A DNA stretch of 21,279 nt, taken from the IMG/VR virus record IMGVR_UViG_3300032053_000628, positions 1 through 21,279 of that record; one strand, 5' to 3'. The notes beneath the pieces are model-generated. The model did no database searches and was not told the DNA's origin. It saw nothing but the letters and a program-made list of their open reading frames with translations. This DNA is from a virus. Positions within the stretch are counted from its first letter, which is position 1. Every line of letters begins with the position of its first letter. Made by a program: the position numbers and the translations under genes. Below, in pieces: positions 7,926 to 14,507 of this stretch.

Positions 7926-9256
7926 TGCTAACGATGGGTTTGACAGCTGACGAGAAGAAGCAATTCGAAGCAGCTCTCTTCATCAGTCATCCTATTCGTA
8001 TCACCGTTACGGTGCTTGACCAAGATGAGAAACCTATAGGATCTCTAACAGGTCCTCAATCACTTGTAATCTCTGGTGATATCCAGATGGACGCTAGTGA
8101 AAAAGCCGGTAAGGATAAATTAGGCACTAAACGAAGTTTGAGTCTTGTTATCCTCGATTCTAGTCATAAACTTGCCATAGTCCCTAGTACTCCAGCGGAT
8201 CAAGCTGTATATCTCAATAACTTCATCTCTGTTCTATATGGAGTATGGGTTGAAACTCTGTATAGGTGGGTTGATGTACCCGTATTCTGGGGCCCAGTAT
8301 CTGTTGTTACTAGATCTGCTGATGATACGGTCACAATAGAAGCTAAAGGTAAAGAATCCTTAGTAAAAGAACCCAATATAATGTGGAATACTATGAGTTT
8401 CGGTAAGGGTAAAACTGTCACAAGTACTATACGAGAAGTATTAGAAGCTAAGGGAGAAACCCGATTCGGGGGTCTATATGAAAACCCCAATAGAAAACTA
8501 GTCAAAACTCTATCTCTTAGTAGAACTCAAGATGCCTGGGGTCCAGTTCAGAAATTAGCAGAAACTATGAATCAACAACTCTTTTATGATGGTGAAGGTA
8601 ATGTTAGATTGAGAACTATTCCCACTGCTTCATGCTTCACTTTCGACTATTCTTCTGGAGTAAATGGGGGAGTAACATCAAGACCAGAGATAGTTTATGA
8701 TCTTGAGAATACCAAGAATACAGTACAAGTCCAGGGCAACAAGAATGACCAGAAGACTCACGTAACAGCAACTGCTTATGCTCCTATGGGTCACCCTTTA
8801 TCTCCGTCGTCGCTTTCTAGAAATGGAAAACCTCGATACATAGTAGAGCAGATCAACAATGACCACATAAAACGAGTTGAACAAGCACAGGCTCTTGCTG
8901 ACCAAAGACTTGATGATAACCTCTTGAAGAATATGGACATAACCTTCGATTGTTTGCCTATCCCTCATTTAGAAGAGAATGATCTTGTTACCTTGAAGAA
9001 TTCTGAGTATCACATCAACTTCAGAGTTACTCAATTCACTTTACCCCTGACTGAACAAGACTCTATGTCAATCGGATACACTAAACCCACTAAGGGTAGT
9101 GGGGGTAGCGGTGGAGGTGGTGGTAACGGTGATCCCCCCGAGAGTGGCGGAAGACCTGGCGGAGCTGGTGTAAAGTGGAAACCCCTGAATAAGAGACAAA
9201 GGGCGAAGATGAAGCGGATGAGGCAACGTATAAAGAAACCTAAGGCGAAGAAATAA
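7925..9256 (+). CDS. Tail hub / tip protein (Tal- or gp27-like)
   Basis: This 443-residue protein is beta-rich at the N-terminus ('HPIRITVTVLDQDEKPIGSL', 'LVISGDIQMDASEKAGKD') and has 'FWGPVSVVTRSADDTVTIEA' and 'IREVLEAKGE' further on, a pattern of tail-hub beta barrels found after Dit-like proteins. Residues about 215-380 continue with 'MNQQLFYDGEGNVRLRTIP' and 'LADQRLDDNL', typical of hub domain II. From about 391 it becomes a glycine-rich linker, then a very basic end (KRQRAKMKRMRQRIKKPKAKK spread over the last 25 residues). It begins one base inside the previous stop (TAATG). No peptidase or lysozyme domain is visible. Confidence 0.6.
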   Translation: MLTMGLTADEKKQFEAALFISHPIRITVTVLDQDEKPIGSLTGPQSLVISGDIQMDASEKAGKDKLGTKRSLSLVILDSSHKLAIVPSTPADQAVYLNNFISVLYGVWVETLYRWVDVPVFWGPVSVVTRSADDTVTIEAKGKESLVKEPNIMWNTMSFGKGKTVTSTIREVLEAKGETRFGGLYENPNRKLVKTLSLSRTQDAWGPVQKLAETMNQQLFYDGEGNVRLRTIPTASCFTFDYSSGVNGGVTSRPEIVYDLENTKNTVQVQGNKNDQKTHVTATAYAPMGHPLSPSSLSRNGKPRYIVEQINNDHIKRVEQAQALADQRLDDNLLKNMDITFDCLPIPHLEENDLVTLKNSEYHINFRVTQFTLPLTEQDSMSIGYTKPTKGSGGSGGGGGNGDPPESGGRPGGAGVKWKPLNKRQRAKMKRMRQRIKKPKAKK

Positions 9257-10284
9257 TGGCCATAGGAGATAAAGTCACTGGTCGAGTTATAGCTGTGGAA
9301 GTCAAACCCATGGGTTCAGCTTTGACTTCGGCTTATACTGCTGGTGATACTCATCTCCACTTGGTAGATCCTACAGACTTCGATAACTTCATATACAGCC
9401 CTAATCCAGTATATTTCTCTATCATGACTAGTGATGGAACTACTGAAAGTGAAGAGATTAGAGCCTATGGCGGAACTACTGTAGCAGACGATGGAATTAT
9501 ATACGGTTTAGTATTTGACGATGAAGTACCGCCAGGAGGAACTTTAGTTCCGAATACCGTCTGGTTCGGGACTCCACTTACTAATCTACCAGAAGCTGAT
9601 GCCGCTGTCTATCTTTACCCCAGAGCTTATACCAGATACTGTCAGGTCAAAATAAGTGAAGATGACAATGATGTAGTTTATGCTGCTATCCCTAAAGGTC
9701 TTGCTTCTCAGTTGTTAGAGGGTACTCGATCTGGGATCACTCAACAAGAGATCGTAGTTATAGAGTACGATGAAGATGAGATGGAATGGTATGTAGTTGA
9801 TATGCCATCAGCTCCTGCTCTACTTGACGGTACAGTTGCTCCTTTCCGAGGGGCTGTTGCTACTACTTCTGCTGACCAGTCTATCACAAAGAACACCGAT
9901 GTTGTTTTAGCGTATGACACGGTAAGCTACGATACTATGGGGCTTTGGAAATCAGTTACAAGCAAGATGCAGATCCCTACGAAATCGTCTGGATATTATC
10001 AGGTCACCGCTTCTTGTATGTGGACACCATCGGGGGGAACGACTAGTTTTCGACAGATACAGATTGCGAAAGATGACGGTGTTACTATTACCGTTGTAGC
10101 TACTAATGCAACTCATCCTATCGAATCTGGGAATCATTATTGTAGAGTTAGTTGTATAGAGTGGTTCAATGAAGGCGACAAGATCTTCGCCTATGCAAGA
10201 CATAATAGTGCTACTGGAACTTTCTACTCACTAACTGGCGACGGTACTAAGCTAGAAGTTATCTTCCAGGGTACTGTCGTGTGA
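9256..10284 (+). CDS. Minor tail protein, receptor-binding candidate with C-terminal C1q-like domain
   Basis: This 342-residue protein has an N-terminal half with mixed strands ('VIAVEVKPMGSAL', 'YTAGDTHLHLVDPTDF') that probably anchors it to the tip. Residues about 195-342 have the C1q/TNF-like jelly-roll pattern: 'QSITKNTDVVLAYDTVSYDT', 'IPTKSSGYYQVTASCMW', and 'FNEGDKIFAYARHNS'. Such heads form trimers and bind host surface ligands in many phage receptor-binding proteins. It is the last structural gene before WhiB and holin, where siphoviruses often keep their adsorption protein. It starts one base inside the previous stop and ends in a GTGA overlap with whiB. Host binding is inferred from domain and position. 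Confidence 0.65.
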   Translation: MAIGDKVTGRVIAVEVKPMGSALTSAYTAGDTHLHLVDPTDFDNFIYSPNPVYFSIMTSDGTTESEEIRAYGGTTVADDGIIYGLVFDDEVPPGGTLVPNTVWFGTPLTNLPEADAAVYLYPRAYTRYCQVKISEDDNDVVYAAIPKGLASQLLEGTRSGITQQEIVVIEYDEDEMEWYVVDMPSAPALLDGTVAPFRGAVATTSADQSITKNTDVVLAYDTVSYDTMGLWKSVTSKMQIPTKSSGYYQVTASCMWTPSGGTTSFRQIQIAKDDGVTITVVATNATHPIESGNHYCRVSCIEWFNEGDKIFAYARHNSATGTFYSLTGDGTKLEVIFQGTVV

Positions 10285-10607
10285 TTGACGACTCCTGGAT
10301 GATTGATGCCCTATGTAGAGGGACTAAAAATCCCGACATCTTCTACCCTGATACTAGTCAAGGGAAGATGGTCGACATCCGTAACGCTAAGAGACTTTGC
10401 CTCAAGTGCGAAGTCAGAACTAGCTGCCTCTTCTATTCTATCGCCCACAGAGAGAAGAATGGGGTATGGGGTGGACTTTCTGAAAGGCAACGCTCGAAAC
10501 TACCTAAACCGTTGAAAGTCAAGATCAAGAGACTGTGGGATTCCAAGTACCCGCTCCATCGTATCGAGGTACGACGAGGAACTGGAGAAAGGAGGGAAAA
10601 AGCATGA
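10281..10607 (+). CDS. WhiB-family [4Fe-4S] transcription factor
   Basis: This 108-residue protein has the complete WhiB signature: 'DALCRGTKNPDIFYP' (C12), 'AKRLCLKCEVRTSCLFYSI' (C40, C43, C49) and the turn 'GVWGG' (61-65) followed by a basic stretch. The four Cys should bind a redox- and NO-sensitive [4Fe-4S] cluster, and WhiB proteins act with the primary sigma factor SigA. Phage WhiB homologues (mycobacteriophage TM4 WhiB is the known case) interfere with host WhiB2 and division. The start is GTG in a GTGA overlap with the tail gene, and it ends in an ATGA overlap with the holin gene, so it is expressed with the late genes. The tail after residue 75 is Lys/Arg-rich. Confidence 0.93.
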   Translation: MIDDSWMIDALCRGTKNPDIFYPDTSQGKMVDIRNAKRLCLKCEVRTSCLFYSIAHREKNGVWGGLSERQRSKLPKPLKVKIKRLWDSKYPLHRIEVRRGTGERREKA

Positions 10608-10840
10608 AGTTGAAAGGTGCATTTATCCGAGCCATACGCTCGGCGCTTCAAGCCTTCGTTGCTGCATCGGGTATCGGAGCTCTTGCTGTACTTAGAGACT
10701 GGGCAGATATCAAGCAGTTAGGCATATCGCTTGCTCTAGCTCTTGTCTTCGCTTTGGCCACGTTTATCGTGAGTTTTGCTCAGAACGTGATAGAAGACAA
10801 TACGTCTCTAAGCATCCCTAAAGATGGGCCAACAGCATAG
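10604..10840 (+). CDS. Holin (two transmembrane helices)
   Basis: The product is 78 residues: a short basic N-terminus (MKLKGAFIRAIRSA), a first hydrophobic helix at about 14-31 (LQAFVAASGIGALAVL), a short turn with charges (RDWADIK), a second helix at about 39-58 (LGISLALALVFALATFIVSF) and a polar tail (QNVIEDNTS...). Small size, two helices and the 'A..FVQ..ED' style end fit actinophage holins that permeabilise the membrane at lysis. I chose ATG 10604 because AAAGGAGGG (10588-10596) lies eight bases upstream and it overlaps the whiB stop (ATGA). An upstream in-frame start at 10535 would sit inside whiB and lacks a ribosome-binding site. No endolysin gene is nearby. Confidence 0.7.
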   Translation: MKLKGAFIRAIRSALQAFVAASGIGALAVLRDWADIKQLGISLALALVFALATFIVSFAQNVIEDNTSLSIPKDGPTA

Positions 10841-10864
10841 CATGATATGACACGCAGCACGCCC

Positions 10865-10908
10865 CTTATCGTCCTAGGGACGCGCTGAACGCGAAGCTAG
10901 GCCATAAG
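10865..10908. other. Interrupted inverted repeat in the convergent spacer
   Basis: Three nested pairings line up on one axis: CTTAT (10865-10869) with ATAAG (10904-10908), CCTAG (10873-10877) with CTAGG (10897-10901), and CGCG (10881-10884) with CGCG (10890-10893), separated by small internal loops. The rest of the 10841-10954 spacer holds a terminator-like hairpin and no gene that I can see. Function is unknown; it may help end transcription from the plus strand or be a processed RNA end. Confidence 0.55.
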
Positions 10909-10909
10909 A

Positions 10910-10942
10910 AACGCCCCCCGGCATCAGTCGTCAGGGGGCGTT
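10910..10942. terminator. Bidirectional terminator-like hairpin between convergent operons
   Basis: AACGCCCCC (10910-10918) pairs with GGGGGCGTT (10934-10942) as a 9-bp GC-rich stem with a 15-base loop. It lies 70 bases after the holin stop on one side and 13 bases after the acidic-protein stop on the other, so it can end both operons. Neither strand has a strong T-run after it (CCTTTGG on plus, TCTTATGG on minus), which makes it weaker than a textbook intrinsic terminator. Confidence 0.7.
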
Positions 10943-10954
10943 CCTTTGGAGCTA

Positions 10955-11608
10955 CTACTTGGCGCTACGTGTGCTGCGCCTTGCCACAGACTTCTTGGCA
11001 GCGGGCTTCTTGCCCTTGATCTTGTCGAGCTTCTCCTTGGTCTGTTCCTTGATAGCGCCACCCTGCACCCGCTTGATGATCTTCTTCACCTGTGGGTGGT
11101 CGAGAGACGACCATTCGTAACGACCGCTGTCGCCCTTCGGAAATTCCTTGCGAAGCAGCATCCGCAATGAGCGGGGACTGCAACCGGCAGCCTTAGCTAC
11201 CTCGTTGGTGCCGATGGTCTCTTTCTTGGCCTTCGGTGCCACCTTCTTGCCTCCCTTCCTTGTTGCTCTTGTACGACGGGGCTTCTCGTCAGGATCCTCT
11301 TCGTCCTCGTCTTCCTCGTCGTCTTCCTCTACTTCGTCTTCCTCATCTTCTTCGTCTTCATCCTCATCTTCTTCGTCTTCATCTTCTTCGTCTTCTTCGT
11401 CTTCTTCGTCCTCATCATCTTCGTACGGTTCGTCGTCCTCTTCCTCTTCTTCGTCGTCCTCTTCTTCGTCGTCTTCGATCTCTTCGTCGTCCTCTTCGTC
11501 TACATCTACACCTTCGGCCTCAAGCTCGTCGAGGATTTCATCTAGATCGTCGTCCTCTTCCTCTTCAGGCTTCTGCTTCTTGGACTTCTTTACCTTTGTA
11601 GCGGTCAA
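10955..11608 (-). CDS. Extremely acidic protein with C-terminal helix-turn-helix and basic tail
   Basis: This 217-residue protein has four parts. A lysine-rich start (1-13) leads into a 95-residue block almost wholly Glu/Asp (about 15-108), then a basic linker (109-130), a helix-turn-helix-like domain (131-181, 'GTNEVAKAAGCSPRSLRMLL' then 'SGRYEWSSLDHPQVKKIIKR') and a basic histone-like tail (KKPAAKKSVARRSTRSAK). The HTH resembles small MerR/excisionase-like DNA-binding units common in actinophages. The start is TTG, justified by a near-perfect Shine-Dalgarno GGAGGGAGGT five bases upstream. It has its own promoter and a leader stem. The role is unknown: DNA binding with an auto-inhibitory or DNA-mimic acidic arm is possible. 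The repetitive GAA/GAC-type DNA is a slippage hotspot. Confidence 0.75.
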   Translation of the reverse strand: MTATKVKKSKKQKPEEEEDDDLDEILDELEAEGVDVDEEDDEEIEDDEEEDDEEEEEDDEPYEDDEDEEDEEDEEDEDEEDEDEDEEDEEDEVEEDDEEDEDEEDPDEKPRRTRATRKGGKKVAPKAKKETIGTNEVAKAAGCSPRSLRMLLRKEFPKGDSGRYEWSSLDHPQVKKIIKRVQGGAIKEQTKEKLDKIKGKKPAAKKSVARRSTRSAK

Positions 11609-11613
11609 CGTAT

Positions 11614-11623
11614 ACCTCCCTCC
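11614..11623 (-). promoter_or_regulatory. Strong ribosome-binding site deciding a TTG start
   Basis: On the minus strand GGAGGGAGGT sits five bases before the TTG at 11608-11606. No ATG or GTG start lies within the preceding open frame at a suitable distance, so this site fixes the start of the acidic protein. Confidence 0.8.
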
Positions 11624-11644
11624 GAAACAGTAACGGGCTTTGTG

Positions 11645-11711
11645 CTGATGAGAAACGCGGTCCTTTGTGTTGTCATCCCCGCCTTCACCCCCTTCTCATG
11701 TTTCACATCAG
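11645..11711 (-). other. 5' leader stem-loop of the acidic-protein mRNA
   Basis: On the minus strand CTGATGTGAAAC (11711-11700) and GTTTCTCATCAG (11656-11645) form a 12-bp stem with one T-T mismatch, closing a 43-base loop. It begins roughly 7 bases after the predicted transcription start and ends about 20 bases before the ribosome-binding site. A 5' terminal stem like this often protects mRNA from decay. The loop contains a tiny ATG-AGA-AGG-GGG-TGA frame that may be chance. Confidence 0.6.
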
Positions 11712-11724
11712 CGATTGCAAAGCT

Positions 11725-11754
11725 ATCTTATCAGTCCTCAAAACCCATTGTCAA
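11725..11754 (-). promoter_or_regulatory. Sigma-A/sigma-70-type promoter for the acidic-protein gene
   Basis: The minus strand reads TTGACA (11754-11749), an 18-base spacer and TAAGAT (11730-11725), which fits the actinobacterial TTGACA / TAnnnT pattern. Upstream, 11755-11777 is A-rich on this strand (ATAAAAAAAGTCTGAAAATA), resembling an UP element. The predicted start near 11718 leaves a leader of about 110 bases. The rest of the 11609-11780 gap holds no gene that I can support. Confidence 0.75.
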
Positions 11755-11780
11755 TATTATTTTCAGACTTTTTTTATGGG

Positions 11781-12068
11781 TCATGGGGCACTCCCAAAGA
11801 CGAAGTTCATGGCATCATCCACAGAGGTAATAACCGCTGCCTTGCCTCCTGCTAACCGTATCTTCTTGAGTACCCACGACTGCCTTTGAGTGAGTGTATA
11901 TTCCTTACCCGGCAACTTGATCTCCAAAGCGTAGAACATACCCGAGTAAACTCCCATCACGTCTGGTAATCCCTTCTCCTGAGTACCAGTCTGATGAGTT
12001 ATGAACCAGTATCCACTATAGGCAGTAAGCGCCTTCACGATACGTGTACGTAACCTGGCTTCACTCAT
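11781..12068 (-). CDS. VRR-NUC domain nuclease
   Basis: From ATG 12068 this is a 95-residue single-domain protein matching the VRR-NUC branch of the PD-(D/E)XK nucleases. It has an N-terminal helix with a conserved Glu (E3), 'KGLPDVMGVYSGMFYALEIK' (residues 32-51) holding the catalytic D36 and E49-x-K51, then 'TLTQRQSWVLKKIRLAGG' with Q63. Stand-alone phage members are thought to cut branched or flap DNA during recombination and replication. An in-frame TTG at 12116 would add 16 residues (MVHPLSLILSRAYLTA); neither start has a clear Shine-Dalgarno. The 80-base gap upstream holds a large hairpin that may control it. Family is firm, start uncertain. Confidence 0.85.
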   Translation of the reverse strand: MSEARLRTRIVKALTAYSGYWFITHQTGTQEKGLPDVMGVYSGMFYALEIKLPGKEYTLTQRQSWVLKKIRLAGGKAAVITSVDDAMNFVFGSAP

Positions 12069-12080
12069 GGCAGTTAGATA

Positions 12081-12136
12081 GGCTCGGGACAAGATCAGCG
12101 AAAGGGGGTGAACCAAACTCAGTCTTGCCCCGAGCC
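12081..12136 (-). other. 14-bp RNA hairpin between the ssDNA-binding and VRR-NUC genes
   Basis: Minus-strand GGCTCGGGGCAAGA (12136-12123) pairs with TCTTGTCCCGAGCC (12094-12081) over 14 positions; the only non-Watson-Crick pair is G-U, so the stem is complete as RNA on the transcribed strand. The loop is 28 bases. It ends 12 bases before ATG 12068, where a ribosome-binding site would be expected, and no T-run follows. It may be a translational control, a processing site or a weak terminator. Confidence 0.65.
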
Positions 12137-12147
12137 CAAATCATGGA

Positions 12148-12720
12148 TTAGACCTCGTCGAGGTCGACGTCTTCGATCTCTTCATCGTCGTCTTCCTCTT
12201 CGTCGTCATCCTCATCTTCCTCTTCGTCCTCATCTTCCTCTTCGTCGTCATCCTCTTCCAACTCTTCGTCATCATCGGCGTCGAGCTCGGACAACTTGAA
12301 GGTATCGACCACCCGAGAACGTACTTTGCCTTCGTACTCGTCATCTTCTATCGTGATAGCGAGCTTCTTCCCTACGCACCCTGCCAGATCGAGCTTCACT
12401 TGCTTCTTCGGGATCGCTATACCGATAGCCTCTAGCATATTCCTCAGCACCCACAACGACTGCGGCAACAGATTGCAGTTATGGAATACCTTATTGCCCT
12501 TGTACTTCCCATCGAGAAACTGCATCTCGAATACTATCTGTGGTGTCTTCTTATTCCCGGAAGTAGTGTTCGTGGCCTTGACCACCTTCACTGCATAATC
12601 ACCGGGCTTGAAATGCTTTCCGCCTTTGCGCTCCTCAACATCTGAGAAGTCTACAACAACGGAGGTAGATCCACCACCACTAGATCTAGTCTTAGTTCTT
12701 GTGGTTTTCTTTACGACCAT
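12148..12720 (-). CDS. ssDNA-binding-like protein, DUF669 family, with acidic tail
   Basis: This 190-residue protein opens with a basic, Ser/Gly-rich arm, then has the DUF669 core at about 22-145: 'VDFSDVEERKGGKHFKPGDY', 'VFEMQFLDGKYKGNKVFHN', 'LLPQSLWVLRNMLEAIG' and 'GKKLAITIEDDEYEGKVRSR'. DUF669 proteins sit beside phage recombinases and are regarded as single-strand DNA-binding proteins. Residues 146-190 are nearly all Asp/Glu, as in SSB tails that recruit partners, though far longer and without the usual terminal DDIPF. ATG 12720 has AGGAGG upstream, inside the end of the Sak4-like gene, so the two are co-translated. ssDNA binding is inferred from family. Confidence 0.8.
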   Translation of the reverse strand: MVVKKTTRTKTRSSGGGSTSVVVDFSDVEERKGGKHFKPGDYAVKVVKATNTTSGNKKTPQIVFEMQFLDGKYKGNKVFHNCNLLPQSLWVLRNMLEAIGIAIPKKQVKLDLAGCVGKKLAITIEDDEYEGKVRSRVVDTFKLSELDADDDEELEEDDDEEEDEDEEEDEDDDEEEDDDEEIEDVDLDEV

Positions 12721-12721
12721 G

Positions 12722-13561
12722 TTATCCTCCTACTTCTTCTTCGTCCAATGTACCAGTACCTTGGATCCGGTTGATAAGCCGGGTCAGATTGTCATCCCGC
12801 TTGGGCAGCCGGATAACTGACGGGAGTCCAGATTCGGACCTATCACCCGTGGTGTAGATCTCGTGCGCCCCGATAAGCAATCGCCTCTCGAGTGTACGAG
12901 TCTTCTTACCATCACCCCCTTTCGTTACCACCTCCTTCAGAAACATACGGCCGATAATATCGACCGCTGGGGTCAACGCTGAACGGACACTTGGTGAGAT
13001 CTCAGGAAAGACCTCGGGTGCTTCATCATCATCTTCCGTATACCCTCGGCGTTCCTGCGCCAGATATACGACGTTCATGGGCAAGTTTCTGAAGTTGAGT
13101 ATTACTGTACGCATGAGCTCGGCAGTCTTACCCCACGCTTGCTTACTGGGCATAGCTGGATCCTTGGTAGGATCACGACTTGCCTCGTCACCCATCACGA
13201 ACTTCATACAGAGCTGGGCGAGCGAGGTCACCGTATCAAGCACCACAGTTTCACGGTCATGCTTACCACTGTGGAGGTACCAGAACGCAAGATCTATGTC
13301 GGTCCATGTTTCGACCTTGAAGACTTTGACATCCTTGAACTTCCGGATGCTCATCGTCCCACGTTCGTTGCAGTCGATGATTAGAGGCTTGGGCCCGGTC
13401 GCACCGAACGTGGTTTTACCCAGCTTCGGTTTCCCGTACACAAGGATCTTGAGTTCTCCAGCGTGTTCACCCACATCTACAACCTTGTCAGCGGCACGTT
13501 CAAGTTTGGTCTGTCCCCCAGTAGAGGTAGGCCTCTTACGGCGTGATGGTGTCGAAGCCAT
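12722..13561 (-). CDS. Sak4-like RecA-fold single-strand annealing ATPase (AAA_24)
   Basis: This 279-residue protein has a Walker A loop 'GKPKLGKTTF' (43-52), a Walker B 'ETVVLDT' (104-110, D109) and the family phrases 'PLIIDCNERGTMSIR' and 'NVVYLAQERRG'. It is the phage nucleotide-binding protein family AAA_24, equivalent to Sak4, a short RecA/Rad51-like core that anneals single strands with a cognate SSB. Such an SSB-like gene (DUF669) follows directly, and exonucleases lie on both sides, making a recombination set. The N-terminal 30 residues are Arg/Lys/Ser-rich. The start ATG has AAGGAG upstream and overlaps the end of the nuclease gene by 26 bases. Confidence 0.87.
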   Translation of the reverse strand: MASTPSRRKRPTSTGGQTKLERAADKVVDVGEHAGELKILVYGKPKLGKTTFGATGPKPLIIDCNERGTMSIRKFKDVKVFKVETWTDIDLAFWYLHSGKHDRETVVLDTVTSLAQLCMKFVMGDEASRDPTKDPAMPSKQAWGKTAELMRTVILNFRNLPMNVVYLAQERRGYTEDDDEAPEVFPEISPSVRSALTPAVDIIGRMFLKEVVTKGGDGKKTRTLERRLLIGAHEIYTTGDRSESGLPSVIRLPKRDDNLTRLINRIQGTGTLDEEEVGG

Positions 13562-14507
13562 AGTACTCCTTCTTGTCGGCGGGCTTGTACTTGAGTTTTA
13601 TCATCTGCTTCGAGTTGCCCCCATACAGGTCCACAACACAGAGGTCCTTGTACGAGCAATACTCGCAAGAACGACTGATAGTGCGTACAGGCTCATACCC
13701 CCTTTCCATCTGCCCTGCTGTATACGCGGCTTCAGCAACAAGAGTCTCAACGACCTTCGGTGCGGCTGGTACTCGTTCGCGGCGAAAGTAAGTAGATGTT
13801 CCGTGTTGCAGTCTTGATATTACATCACGATAATCATCCAGGTCAAGGCCATATTCCTTGATAGCACGAACCATCGTCAAGGCATCAGTATCAATCTTAG
13901 CTTTACTCAATGCCGTACCACTTTTCAGAAGTTTGGGGATGGTTGGTGCTTTCGCTCGTAGGTAATTCCAACAGATGCCTACGATCTCCCCATACGTACC
14001 TAGTTCGTTCAACGCCCACACATATAGGTTGGATTGGGTATCTAGGAATCGGTAGTCAGCACCTGGGATCGTGTTATGAGACTTATTCTCAAACAACCAT
14101 CTCCCGTACTCGTCCTCGACAATCATATCGAACTTGAGTCGGAATGTGTGGTTTCCAGGACCGGGCAGGGGTACTTCACATTCGTCCTCAGCAGCGATGT
14201 ACTTCAGAGTAGCATCTTCTTTCTTCCAGTGAAAGACGTATGACGCCATCACACGGTTGCAGAAATCGGGCAAGTCTCCGTAGTATTCTTTCTCCTCGTC
14301 GAATAGACGATTGAACTCCTCCGTCAACTCAGCATGACGTTTCTTCCAACCATACCCGTTGTAGTGAGACTCAAGCAACTCGTGAAGCCACGTTCCCCGC
14401 TTGAATGGTTGGGCAGTAAGCTTCGGTACTAACAAGCGGTCGTACTTGTACCAATAGCTTCGCTGACAAGCGAGATAAGACTTCAATTTTGAGTTAGTAA
14501 CTATCAT
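13536..14507 (-). CDS. PD-(D/E)XK exonuclease, Cas4/RecB-like, with Fe-S cluster cysteines
   Basis: This 323-residue protein matches the PDDEXK_1 group. The start has 'NSKLKSYLACQRSYWYKYDR' (C14), then 'RGTWLHELLESHY' (H42), 'FRLKFDMIVEDEYGRWLFEN' with D127 and E140-x-K142, and 'DTQSNLYVWAL' with the QxxxY motif (Q158, Y162). Near the C-terminus 'CEYCSYKDLC' gives C281, C284 and C290; with C14 these are four Cys placed as in the [4Fe-4S] clamp of Cas4 and AddB. It is expected to resect DNA ends for the adjacent Sak4-like annealing protein. It starts one base inside the stop of the gene upstream (TAATG) and overlaps the Sak4-like gene. Confidence 0.88.
   Translation of the reverse strand: MIVTNSKLKSYLACQRSYWYKYDRLLVPKLTAQPFKRGTWLHELLESHYNGYGWKKRHAELTEEFNRLFDEEKEYYGDLPDFCNRVMASYVFHWKKEDATLKYIAAEDECEVPLPGPGNHTFRLKFDMIVEDEYGRWLFENKSHNTIPGADYRFLDTQSNLYVWALNELGTYGEIVGICWNYLRAKAPTIPKLLKSGTALSKAKIDTDALTMVRAIKEYGLDLDDYRDVISRLQHGTSTYFRRERVPAAPKVVETLVAEAAYTAGQMERGYEPVRTISRSCEYCSYKDLCVVDLYGGNSKQMIKLKYKPADKKEYYGFDTITP

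Noticed and set aside
7938-7970. TTGACA inside the hub gene as an internal promoter
   Set aside because: No acceptable -10 box follows at 16-19 bases, and it lies within coding sequence.
10535-10603. Longer holin start at 10535
   Set aside because: The extra 23 residues lie within whiB, lack a ribosome-binding site, and would put a polar arm before the holin; ATG 10604 has AAAGGAGGG.
10841-10954. tRNA gene in the convergent spacer
   Set aside because: The pairings do not form a cloverleaf; no T-loop (GGTTCRA) or acceptor stem is present.
11148-11633. Plus-strand frame encoding a long serine run
   Set aside because: It is the antisense of the Glu/Asp repeat (GAA/GAC read backwards as TTC/GTC) and has no ribosome-binding site; the minus frame has promoter, Shine-Dalgarno and an HTH domain.
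13077-13817. Plus-strand open frame of 246 codons
   Set aside because: It lies antisense to the Sak4-like and Cas4-like genes, which have intact catalytic motifs; its translation shows no domain.
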